Shown in pieces: positions 36,446-45,465 of a stretch of 63,973 nucleotides of DNA. Origin of the DNA: Akkermansiaceae bacterium (GTDB lineage Bacteria; Verrucomicrobiota; Verrucomicrobiia; Verrucomicrobiales; Akkermansiaceae). The translations under genes and the position numbers were made by a program. The stretch is taken from positions 1 through 63,973 of the forward strand of contig JALOTY010000014.1 of assembly GCA_025457665.1 (NCBI GenBank). The letters run 5' to 3'. A model generated the notes under the pieces. It had not been told where the DNA came from, did no database searches, and was given only the letters and a program-made list of their open reading frames with translations. Each line of letters starts with the position of its first letter. Within the stretch, counting starts at the first letter, position 1.

Positions 36446-39400
36446 TCAAGGCAGCACGCGGATGCGATAGAATCGCCGGGATGCGGAGTCGGAGGGCAGT
36501 TCGATGCCGGTTTCGGCAGAGGTCGCGATCACCGACCCGAAGCCGGGCAAGACCGACCATGCTCCGAGGGCCTCGGAACTCTCCACCGCATACGCACGCC
36601 CGGGCACGCTGCGCCACTTAAGGTCCAGCGCTTCACCCGCCGTGAAGGAACTCACCGCGAAAAACGAAGTAGCGTCCCTGGGATGGGTGCCGGCTGCATA
36701 CTCCGCTTCGTTGAAAATGCCGTCGCCGTCGGAGTCGATCTGCGAATCATCGCTGGCCGGATTCAGGCCTGTTAGATTTTCCCATGCATCGGGCATGCCA
36801 TCGGCATCGACATCATCGGTGGGATTGAGAAGCCAATCGGCCTCGACACGGGCGAAGGTGATGCGGGTGTAGTTGTCCTTTTCGAAGAACACGCCGATGG
36901 ATTTGTCGGGAAGGATGCAGAGCGACGAATAGGCGGAGGAACCGGAATAGAGCAATCGCGACACCGGCCATGAGTCGCCGCCATCGGCCGAGGCGCGAAG
37001 GGTGAACTGGATGCGGGAGCTGGAGCTGGCGGGGTTGCCGAACAAAGTCCAGCCGGCGGGATCACCGCGATGCACGCTGGTCCACTGGATCACGCTGCCT
37101 TGGCAAACCGGATCCGGCACAGCGGGAAGGCGGAAGAGGCTTTCCCAGGAGCCATCGCGCATTGGAGTGGCACCTCCGGGGAGGTAGCGGATCCACGCGC
37201 GCTGGCCATTCGATCCCGAGGGCGTGCGCATCGAAAAAAGCAGGCGGCCGTCATCGAGTTCACAGACGGTGTTTTCATTCGTCTGCGGAGAACTCGTGGG
37301 CACGCCGGAACCGAAGTCCCAGGTTTCTCCGTGGTCGCTGCTGAAAACCGAACAAACGCGGGAAACCCCGGAGGCATCGCGATACTGCGAGGGAAACACC
37401 AGGGTGCCATCCCTCATGGCCAAGCCATGACCCGGGCCCTGGAAGATGAGCCGCCAGTTCGGATCGTCTTTCACCGCGGCCGTGACATTGATGGGGGGCG
37501 ACCAGGTGAGCCCGCCATCGGTTGACTTGGTGAGAACGTATTGCCCGGTATCCGCGGGATCGATCCCCGGTCCCGATCCCGCCCAGCCATTGTTGCCAAA
37601 AGACCAAAGCGCGGCAACCCACAGGGTATCGGTCACGGGGTCGTGGAGGATGGCCGGATCGCCCACACCATTTCCCGAAGACCCGGGAACGGTGGCATCA
37701 AAATCCAGAATCACCTGCGATGTCGTCCACGTCGCCCCGCCATCGGTGCTGCGGGCATAGCCGACATCGACATTCGCCGGCAGGTCGGCCCCGCCACTGT
37801 ATCGATGATCGTAAACCGCGTGCAGCACCCCATCACTGTCGCAAACGATGCCCGGAATGCGGAAGGTGTTGATGCCAAGATCGCCGCTGAGGACGACATC
37901 GGTGAACATCGGCACGAGCGCGAGGCTGAGTTCACCGGCGGGATCGGAAGCGGTGGGACTGATGACGCCGGAAGGCGTGCCGGAAACACTCAGGCTGGTC
38001 AGCGCGGCATCGAAGGTGTTGCCCAGCGCCGCGTGGCGGGCGGGCACGGCGGAAAGGAAGAGGCGGTTCACGCCTTCCTGCAGGGGCAGCGTGAGGGTGG
38101 GCGACCAGGTGCTCACGCCACCGGCGATTTCCGCAAGGGCCACCGGAGCGGGGCGGAGGGGATCTCCAAGATGGAGGCGCCATTTCGCCACCGTGCCGGG
38201 CTGGCTTTCGCGCAACTCGAAGGTCGCGGTGTCAATCGTCGTTGCCCCGCTGCTTTCCGCCGTGATGGGGATCTCGATCACGGCATGTTCGCCGAAACGG
38301 GGAACCTCGCGGGCTTGCTGGGTGACCTGCACCGCAAAGGGCGGACCGGTGGGCGTGCCCCACGCCGCCAGCCAGCGGGCATCGAGCGCGGCGACTTCGG
38401 CGGCATCGAGCGCTTTGGAAAACACCGCGACCTCGGCGATGTCCACCGCGAGCTTCGTGAAGGGGGAACCGCCATTGGACCCGAGAATCAGGCCGCCCAG
38501 CGAGGTGCTGCCGCTGTCCGTGACGGTGGCGGCCAGGACACCATCGATCCAATGTTCTACGACAGTTGTCGTACTTCCTGCGCCGGGAGTGAAAGTGAAG
38601 ACATGCCGCTGCCAGGTGGCAGTTGCGGGTGCCGTGACCGGTTCTTCGAGATTCCACGCGTTGCCCGTGCCACTGGCGGTGATGCCCGCCTGCCAGGATC
38701 CCGCGCGGACCTGGGCGCGGGTGCGGCCGGTATTCGTGGAACCATCGAAGAGCGTGCCCTGCACGCCACTCCGCACGCGGCAGAGGACGGCCATGCTGCG
38801 TGGCCCGGTGAGGGTGCCGAACTCGCTGCTGCCATTGGCCCAGAGATCATTGGTGCCATCGAAACCCATCACCGCGCGCGGCCCGCCAGCCGTGGTCACG
38901 GACTTGCGGAAAACCTGGCCGGAAACCCGACGGGCAAGGTCGCGTGTGGCACCGCCATCCTGCAAGGCAGCCCAGCGGGTCACCGCCCCGGCGGCATCAA
39001 AGGCGGCACCATGATCGGCAAGATACCAGCCGTGAAGGGATGCCCAGGCCGGCAGCGGCTTGGGCCCGGCGATGCCCATGGCAATCGCCTCCGCCGCCAG
39101 GCGCGCACCGAGGAGGAAAATACTATTGGCATCGTAATTCGATCCCAGGCCATCGAGATTGTGCGTGGTCATGCCGGTGGCGCGGGCGATCCCGATGTCC
39201 GGATCCGCCACAGCCAGCGAGGCATGACGGGCGCGGGTGGTATCACGCGCCGTGCCGCTGCCGCCGATTTCCCCAAGGATCCCCTGAAGGCCGGAAGCCC
39301 CCGGGAGATCCGCCCGCAGGTGGGCGAGAAGTTCGGAGAAACGGGTGCCGGCGGCATCGGCTTCGGTGGCATCATTCGTTTCCCCCTGCACATAGAGCAG

Positions 39401-42232
39401 CGAGCGGAAAGTCAGGCTGTCAAAACCCCCGGGCGGGGAGCCTGCGGCAGCCTGGGCGGCGGCGAGGAGGTCGAGCCATGCCGCACCAGCAGGCTTTTGC
39501 CAGAGCGTGTTTCCCCCGCTGCTCCGCGCCGATTTCACGATGCCGAAGCCCCGGTATCCGGCATCCCAAAGCATGCGGGCAAAGGCGATCTCCGGGCCGT
39601 AGGATCCATCCGTCCGCGCGGAAAGAATCCGCCAGGAACCGCCCTCGAACAACCACACTCCGCCAGTTTGTTCCGCGGGATGCTGGCCCACAGGCAAGGA
39701 ACCGAGTGACGTGGTGAGAGGGCTGCCCAGGGCATTTCCACCACCTGTTAGAATATGAACGGGAAGCGGGTTCGATGCCGTGGTGTCGGCAACGATGGGA
39801 TCGGTGCCATTGATAAATTCGGTGAGATTGCTGCTGCCGTCTTCATCGGGATCTCCGTTCGGATCCGCACCGGTGAGCGTCGAAAAATACTCATACTCCC
39901 AGGCATCGGACATGCCGTCGGCATCGCTGTCGGTCCCTGGCGGAAGAAAGGCCCCCGGGGAGAAACGCAAGTGGTCGAGCGTGATGTCGAACGCATTGCC
40001 GAAGGTCCCGCTGGTGTAGTCACCGAGGATCAGGCGGCTGTCGGCGGCCGTTTGGTCATACGGGGTGCCGGCGAGCGGACTGAGACGGACGCCATCGCGA
40101 AAAACATGGTAACGCGCGGCCGCCGCATCATGAACGATCCGGAAGATATGGAAATCCCCATCGAGATTGTTGTGCGAGACATTGAAACTTTGGCCGCCAT
40201 CCGCATGATCCTGGGTGCGGTTTCCGTGGATCTCCACGAGGATCCGGCGTGAACCCACACCGCACCAGAGGATGAAGCCATTGGCATTGGCATGGCATTT
40301 CAGTCGGGCTTCGAGAGTCCATGAGCCGGAAGCGAGCGCCGACCAACCGGCAGCGGTTCCCTCGATCCAACGGCCGCCGGTCGAAGGGTGGATGATTCGC
40401 AAGTCGGTCGGTTCCGGCAGGGTTTTGTTGAGCGTGCCGGTCTGCGTCCACGAGTTCACAAAGGCCGTGCCGTTCCAGATTTCATGACCCTCGAAGCGGG
40501 ACGGGAAATCCGCGGAGGACGAAGCGATATGCGGCGGCGGAGAAAGCGCGGCAGCGATGGGCTCTTCGATGAGACCGAAAGCCGCGGCCATGCGATCACC
40601 GACGTAGGCCTCGCCCACCGCATTCGGATGCACGTTGTCGTAGGTCATCGTCACGGGATCGAATCCCGTGCTGGCATCGATGATCCAAACCGGCGATGTC
40701 GCGGATGCCGTATTCTTGGTTTCCACCAGCGCTGGCAGCGCGGCGTTGACGGCATCCACCGCATCGCGCATCGCCTGCGTCTGGTTGGTATGGAGCAGGC
40801 GGTTGATGAAGATGCGCACGTTCGGATTCGCGGCGCGCAGTTGATCGATCATGGTGCCGATGTCCGCCACGACCTGAGCGGAGGAAGCCGGATCGTCGCC
40901 GAGATCGTTGATGCCGATCATGATCGAAGCGGTATCCGGCACATAGTGGGTGCCGTTGTTCCCGGTGCCGACGGCCGCGGAATCCGGGTAGGGTACGTCG
41001 GCATCCGGTGCGCTGATGAGATAGGTCTGAGGGCTCGCCTGGCCGGTCCAGTTCAGCAGCGTGCCTTCGCCACGATTGGCGTCGCGGCGGTTCGATGGAA
41101 GCCTCACCCGGGCATTGATCCACGAGGCACGCCAGCCCCAGTGGCCTTCGTGAATGTTTTCAAATGCCTGCCCATTCACCTCGGGCGTGGTCAGCGCGCT
41201 GTTCTGATAGGGACCGCTCACCGATCCGGTGAACTTGTAGCCGTTGGCCGGATCGATCGGCACGTTCCGCTCCGCCAGCCGCTTGAAAACCTGATAGCGA
41301 TAGCCCGGGCGATCGCCATTCCCCCCCTGGGTGATCGAGTCACCGACAAACACAAGCTTGCCATACTGGCGGCTGACGATGCCCGCATCGAGAAACGCGC
41401 GTGCAAAGCGCCCGCCGATCCGGAGCTTCGCGGCCTTGTTGAAATGGAGACCATCGGTGGTTTCCGTTTGCAGATCGAGGTTCGGAAAAAAACCGATGTA
41501 AGGCGTGGCGGCGGCGATGGATTCGTGGCGGGCACGCACCGTGTCACGTACGGAGCCACTCGCGGCGATGCCTCCGATCATGCCGTGCAGGTTTGTCGCA
41601 TTCGGGAGATCCGTGCGGAGATCATCGATGAATTCCTTGAATCGAGTGCCGGCGATGTCCGCCTCCGAGCTGTTGTCGCTTTCCCCCTGGAAATAGAGCA
41701 AACCGGCGATTTCAAAAGTATCGCCCGCCGTGGTCAGCGCGGCAGTCGCGGCGGTGACGGTGCTGAGCACATGCTGATACATGTGGCCGCCCGCCGCTTT
41801 CGACCAATTCGTATTCCCGCCCCCTCCGCGCGAGGCCTTGACGATGGCGAAATTCCGCACCCCCGCGCGGTAGAGCGTGCGGCCGAATCCGATTTCCGGG
41901 CCCCAGTGTTTGCTACTACCGGCATAGTAGCCGCCCTGCTGTTCCTGGAGGGTGGTGAAGACCCCGCCGGAATTGCCGAGGCTGGTGGTGGCATCGGCCA
42001 CATTGTGCCACCAGAAGCGGATGTGGGCATCGGCCGGATCCGCCCCGGGCGTCAGCTCACTTTCCGCTCCATTCGTGGTGCCAAGCGAGTTCGACTGACC
42101 GGTGAGAACAAAGACTTTCACATGCTCCGCACGGAGCCATCCCGTGAGGAAAAGCGTGAAGAAAAAAAGACCGGTCAGCGCGCGCAGGCTCGGATGCAAA
42201 AGCATGCCGGAAGGTCCGCGAGGAAAGCGCAT
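36446..42232 (-). CDS. Giant secreted sialate esterase / SGNH hydrolase / sialidase
   Basis: About 1,928 residues (ATG at 42232; ATG at 42205 possible) with a signal peptide. Order: SASA-type esterase 1 (~38-290; FVLTGQSNSLG with the Ser nucleophile), SGNH/GDSL domain (~290-555; VFVGDSITQGGNGD, IMIGINDLGDD, DNVHPNAVG), LamG (~580-750), Ca-binding DSDADGMSDAWEYE, SASA-like copy 2 (~820-1060), LamG (~1075-1270), exo-sialidase propeller (~1440-1790) with FRIPG and Asp boxes STDGGATWT, STDGGLTWS, SSDHGETWD and SADGGDSWP, then DVDADGMPDAWE and a 'ExSEALGAW...FYRIRV' tail. Copy 2 reads LTGGGNALG, so its nucleophile Ser is missing. Likely removes O-acetyl groups and then sialic acid. Confidence 0.88.
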   Translation of the reverse strand: MRFPRGPSGMLLHPSLRALTGLFFFTLFLTGWLRAEHVKVFVLTGQSNSLGTTNGAESELTPGADPADAHIRFWWHNVADATTSLGNSGGVFTTLQEQQGGYYAGSSKHWGPEIGFGRTLYRAGVRNFAIVKASRGGGGNTNWSKAAGGHMYQHVLSTVTAATAALTTAGDTFEIAGLLYFQGESDNSSEADIAGTRFKEFIDDLRTDLPNATNLHGMIGGIAASGSVRDTVRARHESIAAATPYIGFFPNLDLQTETTDGLHFNKAAKLRIGGRFARAFLDAGIVSRQYGKLVFVGDSITQGGNGDRPGYRYQVFKRLAERNVPIDPANGYKFTGSVSGPYQNSALTTPEVNGQAFENIHEGHWGWRASWINARVRLPSNRRDANRGEGTLLNWTGQASPQTYLISAPDADVPYPDSAAVGTGNNGTHYVPDTASIMIGINDLGDDPASSAQVVADIGTMIDQLRAANPNVRIFINRLLHTNQTQAMRDAVDAVNAALPALVETKNTASATSPVWIIDASTGFDPVTMTYDNVHPNAVGEAYVGDRMAAAFGLIEEPIAAALSPPPHIASSSADFPSRFEGHEIWNGTAFVNSWTQTGTLNKTLPEPTDLRIIHPSTGGRWIEGTAAGWSALASGSWTLEARLKCHANANGFILWCGVGSRRILVEIHGNRTQDHADGGQSFNVSHNNLDGDFHIFRIVHDAAAARYHVFRDGVRLSPLAGTPYDQTAADSRLILGDYTSGTFGNAFDITLDHLRFSPGAFLPPGTDSDADGMSDAWEYEYFSTLTGADPNGDPDEDGSSNLTEFINGTDPIVADTTASNPLPVHILTGGGNALGSPLTTSLGSLPVGQHPAEQTGGVWLFEGGSWRILSARTDGSYGPEIAFARMLWDAGYRGFGIVKSARSSGGNTLWQKPAGAAWLDLLAAAQAAAGSPPGGFDSLTFRSLLYVQGETNDATEADAAGTRFSELLAHLRADLPGASGLQGILGEIGGSGTARDTTRARHASLAVADPDIGIARATGMTTHNLDGLGSNYDANSIFLLGARLAAEAIAMGIAGPKPLPAWASLHGWYLADHGAAFDAAGAVTRWAALQDGGATRDLARRVSGQVFRKSVTTAGGPRAVMGFDGTNDLWANGSSEFGTLTGPRSMAVLCRVRSGVQGTLFDGSTNTGRTRAQVRAGSWQAGITASGTGNAWNLEEPVTAPATATWQRHVFTFTPGAGSTTTVVEHWIDGVLAATVTDSGSTSLGGLILGSNGGSPFTKLAVDIAEVAVFSKALDAAEVAALDARWLAAWGTPTGPPFAVQVTQQAREVPRFGEHAVIEIPITAESSGATTIDTATFELRESQPGTVAKWRLHLGDPLRPAPVALAEIAGGVSTWSPTLTLPLQEGVNRLFLSAVPARHAALGNTFDAALTSLSVSGTPSGVISPTASDPAGELSLALVPMFTDVVLSGDLGINTFRIPGIVCDSDGVLHAVYDHRYSGGADLPANVDVGYARSTDGGATWTTSQVILDFDATVPGSSGNGVGDPAILHDPVTDTLWVAALWSFGNNGWAGSGPGIDPADTGQYVLTKSTDGGLTWSPPINVTAAVKDDPNWRLIFQGPGHGLAMRDGTLVFPSQYRDASGVSRVCSVFSSDHGETWDFGSGVPTSSPQTNENTVCELDDGRLLFSMRTPSGSNGQRAWIRYLPGGATPMRDGSWESLFRLPAVPDPVCQGSVIQWTSVHRGDPAGWTLFGNPASSSSRIQFTLRASADGGDSWPVSRLLYSGSSAYSSLCILPDKSIGVFFEKDNYTRITFARVEADWLLNPTDDVDADGMPDAWENLTGLNPASDDSQIDSDGDGIFNEAEYAAGTHPRDATSFFAVSSFTAGEALDLKWRSVPGRAYAVESSEALGAWSVLPGFGSVIATSAETGIELPSDSASRRFYRIRVLP

Positions 42233-42284
42233 GGGCAAAGGGAAGGAGACCGGTTGGACGCGCCAACCGGTTTATCGACCCACC

Positions 42285-44099
42285 TCAGCGGCGACGTCGC
42301 AGGATGGCCAGCAGGCCGAGACCACCGAAGAAGGCGGCGGCGGGTTCGGGAATCACACTGATGACGCCCGTCGAGGAGAAGCTGGAAGTATCCCAGGAAA
42401 GACTGGGCCCCAAGGAAGCCCCGCTGAAATCAAAGGTGTAGCCGCTATCGACGAAACTGGAGAATCCTGCGATCTGGAAGCTGTCCCCGTTCGCGGCAGT
42501 GAATCCATCGATGAAGTTCACCGCAATGAGGCCGCCTGCATTGAGTTCGCCAGCGGCAAGGAGGCGGTCAAACTGCGTGGTGGAGGTTCCCCCGATTTCC
42601 ACCAACCATTCCGATCCTGCTTCAAGCTCGAGGTTGCCGGTGAAAGTCAAGGTCCCCGCCGATGCGCCACTGGCCACAGTGCCGGCAATGGCCGCATTGC
42701 CGCTGACCGTGCCGTTTCCACTGAGAGTCTGGGTGGCACCGAGTGTCCAGCTCACTCCGGTCACATCGAGGGTGGTGGAGGCGCCGACGATGATCTGGGA
42801 GGAACTCGCGATGGCGTTGGCATGACCCAGCTTCAGCGTGCCGGTCTGGATGAAGGTTTCACCGGTGTAGTCATTGGCGCCGTTGTCGAGCGTCAGGACC
42901 ATGCCACTCCGCTTCGTGAACCCGCCGCTGCCGGTGATTTTCGCCGACCAGGTCTGAGTCCAACTCGTGGAGCCGTCAAAGAAACCGCCGGCACTTCCAA
43001 GGGTGATGGTTTTCGCCGATGAAATCCCGACACCGTTGCCGTTCATGAACAAACCGCCACCGTCCAGGTTCACGCCGGTGGAACTCCCCATGGCGGCTTC
43101 CGTGTTGAACCCAAAGGTTCCTGCGGTCGCCTTCCAAGTGCCGCTGAAACCCGAGTTGCTGGTGCCACCGATCACGAGATTCCCCGTGGCACTGCGGAGG
43201 AAAGTGCCGTCACCGGAAATCGTCTTGGTGATCGCGGCAGGAATGCCGGTGGTGGCATTGGCCGCATCGAACACCGCGGTGCCAGTGATCGAAAGCGTGC
43301 CGGTATTGTTCAGGGGCGTGCTGGTGGAGCCACTCACTCTCAAGGTTCCGCCCGAAACGGTGACAGGCCCGGTCAGCACGGAGAGCGCGGCACTGTTAGA
43401 AATAGTGAGAATGCCCGAACCGGATTTTTCGAGACCCAGAATGCGCCCTGAGCTTCCTTGGGTGAAGGTCCCGCTGAAGGTGCTGTTGGTCGATTGATCC
43501 ACCCTCAGGGTTCTGAGGGCATTGGTGCCGCCATCCTGCCAGTCCGTTCTCACGGTGCCCGCACCGCTAAGCTCACCGATCGTCGCCTTGATGGTGCCGG
43601 TGGCGTCGTTGTAGGCGGACCCGAGGATGAGGCTGGCTCCGGAGGCGATCGATACCCGGGTCTGGTTGCTCGTCTGCGTGGTGGGATCGGCGGCGTTGGA
43701 GCCGAGGATCACAAACTGGTTGCTGACCGTGAGAGTGCCGTTGAATCCACCGGAATGGCTGAGCCGGAGGGGGGTGGCTCCGATTTTGGTGAGGTTCCCG
43801 CTGATCAGACCCGTGCCGGTGAGGCGGATGTCCGTGGTGTTGTTGAGGGAAAGGGTCTCGCCCGAGGCAATGCTGATGCCGGTCTGACTGATGGCGCTGC
43901 CGAGGTTGACCGTGGCGCTTGCATTGAAGGTGGCGGAATCATTGGCCGCCCAAGTGGCGGGTCCCTGCCAAACCCCTGCCGCCGTCCACACGGTGTTGCT
44001 GGGATTGCTTGAGTTCCAAGTCAGAGCGGCACCCTGGAGGCTCAAGGGAAAGCCAAGCAAGGGAAAGAGAAAGAGGGGGGAACTGTCGCGGAATTTCAT
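42285..44099 (-). CDS. PEP-CTERM autotransporter-repeat surface protein
   Basis: About 604 residues from the ATG at 44099, with a signal peptide ending LSLQGAA. The body consists of beta-strand passenger repeats (GSGGFTKRSGMVLTLDNGAN; GNGTVSGNAAIAGTVASGA). The C-terminus VIPEPAAAFFGGLGLLAILRRRR is a complete PEP-CTERM sorting signal (PEP, TM helix, Arg cluster), processed by an exosortase elsewhere in the genome. Probably part of the extracellular matrix or surface layer. Follows the giant sialidase gene's start on the same strand. Confidence 0.9.
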   Translation of the reverse strand: MKFRDSSPLFLFPLLGFPLSLQGAALTWNSSNPSNTVWTAAGVWQGPATWAANDSATFNASATVNLGSAISQTGISIASGETLSLNNTTDIRLTGTGLISGNLTKIGATPLRLSHSGGFNGTLTVSNQFVILGSNAADPTTQTSNQTRVSIASGASLILGSAYNDATGTIKATIGELSGAGTVRTDWQDGGTNALRTLRVDQSTNSTFSGTFTQGSSGRILGLEKSGSGILTISNSAALSVLTGPVTVSGGTLRVSGSTSTPLNNTGTLSITGTAVFDAANATTGIPAAITKTISGDGTFLRSATGNLVIGGTSNSGFSGTWKATAGTFGFNTEAAMGSSTGVNLDGGGLFMNGNGVGISSAKTITLGSAGGFFDGSTSWTQTWSAKITGSGGFTKRSGMVLTLDNGANDYTGETFIQTGTLKLGHANAIASSSQIIVGASTTLDVTGVSWTLGATQTLSGNGTVSGNAAIAGTVASGASAGTLTFTGNLELEAGSEWLVEIGGTSTTQFDRLLAAGELNAGGLIAVNFIDGFTAANGDSFQIAGFSSFVDSGYTFDFSGASLGPSLSWDTSSFSSTGVISVIPEPAAAFFGGLGLLAILRRRR

Positions 44100-44272
44100 C
44101 TTTCGGGAGGGAGACTGAAGTTCGGAAAAGGCCGAAAACGCGAAGGTTTCCGACCGATCCGGGGGAGAGTCAGAAAAACGGACCGCTGCCGCAAATCGCC
44201 ACCCGTGGTTTTCTTGACCAACCAGTTTTGTGATCGTTGCCACCCGCTTGGGACATGGGACATGGTTTTCGG

Positions 44273-45460
44273 ATGAGGTTTGGGATCGGCTTGGGAATCG
44301 GATGGCTGAGCGTCGGCGTTTTGTCGGCTTTGGAGATCGACTCCCCTTGGGGCTCCGGGATGGTGCTGCCTTCGGAAAAGACGATCCCCTTGTCGGGCCG
44401 GGCCGAACCTGGTGCGGTGGTGAAGGTCTCGTTTGAAGATCATGACTTTACCGAAAGGACGGGACCGGACGGACGCTGGAAAGTCGCCTTGCCAACCCAT
44501 GCCGCCTCCTTCGAGCCTCAGGTCCTGCTGATTCGGTCGGGCGATGAGGAGCTGAGGATCGACGACATCCTGATCGGTGAAGTCTGGCTGTGCGCCGGGC
44601 AATCGAACATGGATTTCCCGCTTTCGCGGGCGGTGGGCGGAGCCGTGGAACTCGCCCGGGCCGGGGATTTTCCCGCGATCCGGCTGCTTGACCTGCGGGG
44701 CGTGCCGACAGGGGCAAAGCCCTACACCGCAGCCGAGATGGCACGGATGAATCAGGCGAACTACTATGAAGGTAGTTGGCAGCGGGCGACGCCGGAAGCG
44801 GCGGCGGGATTCTCGGCCGTGGCCTGGTGGGCGGGGAGGACGATCCACGAGGCACAAAAGGTGCCGGTCGGTCTCATCGATGTTTCCGTGGGCGGGAGCG
44901 GTGCCGAGGCATGGCTGCCCCGCGAAATCCTTGAGGCGAGAGAAGACTATGCGCCGCTGCTCGGCGGGCAGTGGCTTCATTGCCCGCGGATCGGGGAATG
45001 GGCGAGGGGTCGGGCAAGGCTCAATCTCGGTGAACGGGGAGTGGACCATCCCTTCCGTCCCGGATTCCTTTTCGAGGCCGGCGTCCGCCCATGGCAGGGT
45101 TTTCCCTTGCAGGGAGTGCTGTGGTATCAGGGAGAGACGAATGCCGAGATCCACGATGATGTCTGGAACGAGCGGCTGATCACCGACCTCGTCATCGGCT
45201 GGCGGCGGGTCTTGGAACAGCCGGAGTTGCCCTTTTTCATGGTCCAACTCCCGCGCATTGGCGGCAACGACCCCGTGCGGAAATGGTGGCCCGAATTCCG
45301 TGAGGTCCAGGCCCGCGCAGCGGCGAAACTCGATGACGTGACTCTGATTCCCACGGCGGACCTCGGCTGGGATTCGCCGGACGTGCATCCGCCGGACAAA
45401 AAACCGGTGGGCGAAAGGCTGGGGGATGCGGTGTTGAAAAAGCAGGCCGGGCAGAGGTAG
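44273..45460 (+). CDS. Sialate O-acetylesterase (SASA family)
   Basis: From the ATG at 44273 about 395 residues (ATG at 44255 also in frame). Signal peptide GIGLGIGWLSVGVLSALE; an Ig-like module (LPLSGRAEPGAVVKVSFEDH type); then the SGNH-like esterase with WLCAGQSNMDFPLS (Ser), VGGSGAEAWLP, WYQGETNAE and the C-terminal DVHP catalytic pair. It would remove 9-O-acetyl groups from sialic acids, complementing the neighbouring sialidase. Convergent with the sulfatase gene (6-bp gap). Confidence 0.9.
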   Translation: MRFGIGLGIGWLSVGVLSALEIDSPWGSGMVLPSEKTIPLSGRAEPGAVVKVSFEDHDFTERTGPDGRWKVALPTHAASFEPQVLLIRSGDEELRIDDILIGEVWLCAGQSNMDFPLSRAVGGAVELARAGDFPAIRLLDLRGVPTGAKPYTAAEMARMNQANYYEGSWQRATPEAAAGFSAVAWWAGRTIHEAQKVPVGLIDVSVGGSGAEAWLPREILEAREDYAPLLGGQWLHCPRIGEWARGRARLNLGERGVDHPFRPGFLFEAGVRPWQGFPLQGVLWYQGETNAEIHDDVWNERLITDLVIGWRRVLEQPELPFFMVQLPRIGGNDPVRKWWPEFREVQARAAAKLDDVTLIPTADLGWDSPDVHPPDKKPVGERLGDAVLKKQAGQR

Positions 45461-45465
45461 CCGAC

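Noticed and set aside
33004..36621. Open frame of 1,205 codons on the plus strand opposite the beta-strand repeat gene
   Set aside because: The sequence is His/Arg/Gly-rich with no domain, and it mirrors the high-GC codon pattern of the real minus-strand gene with signal peptide and passenger repeats. It is an antisense shadow.
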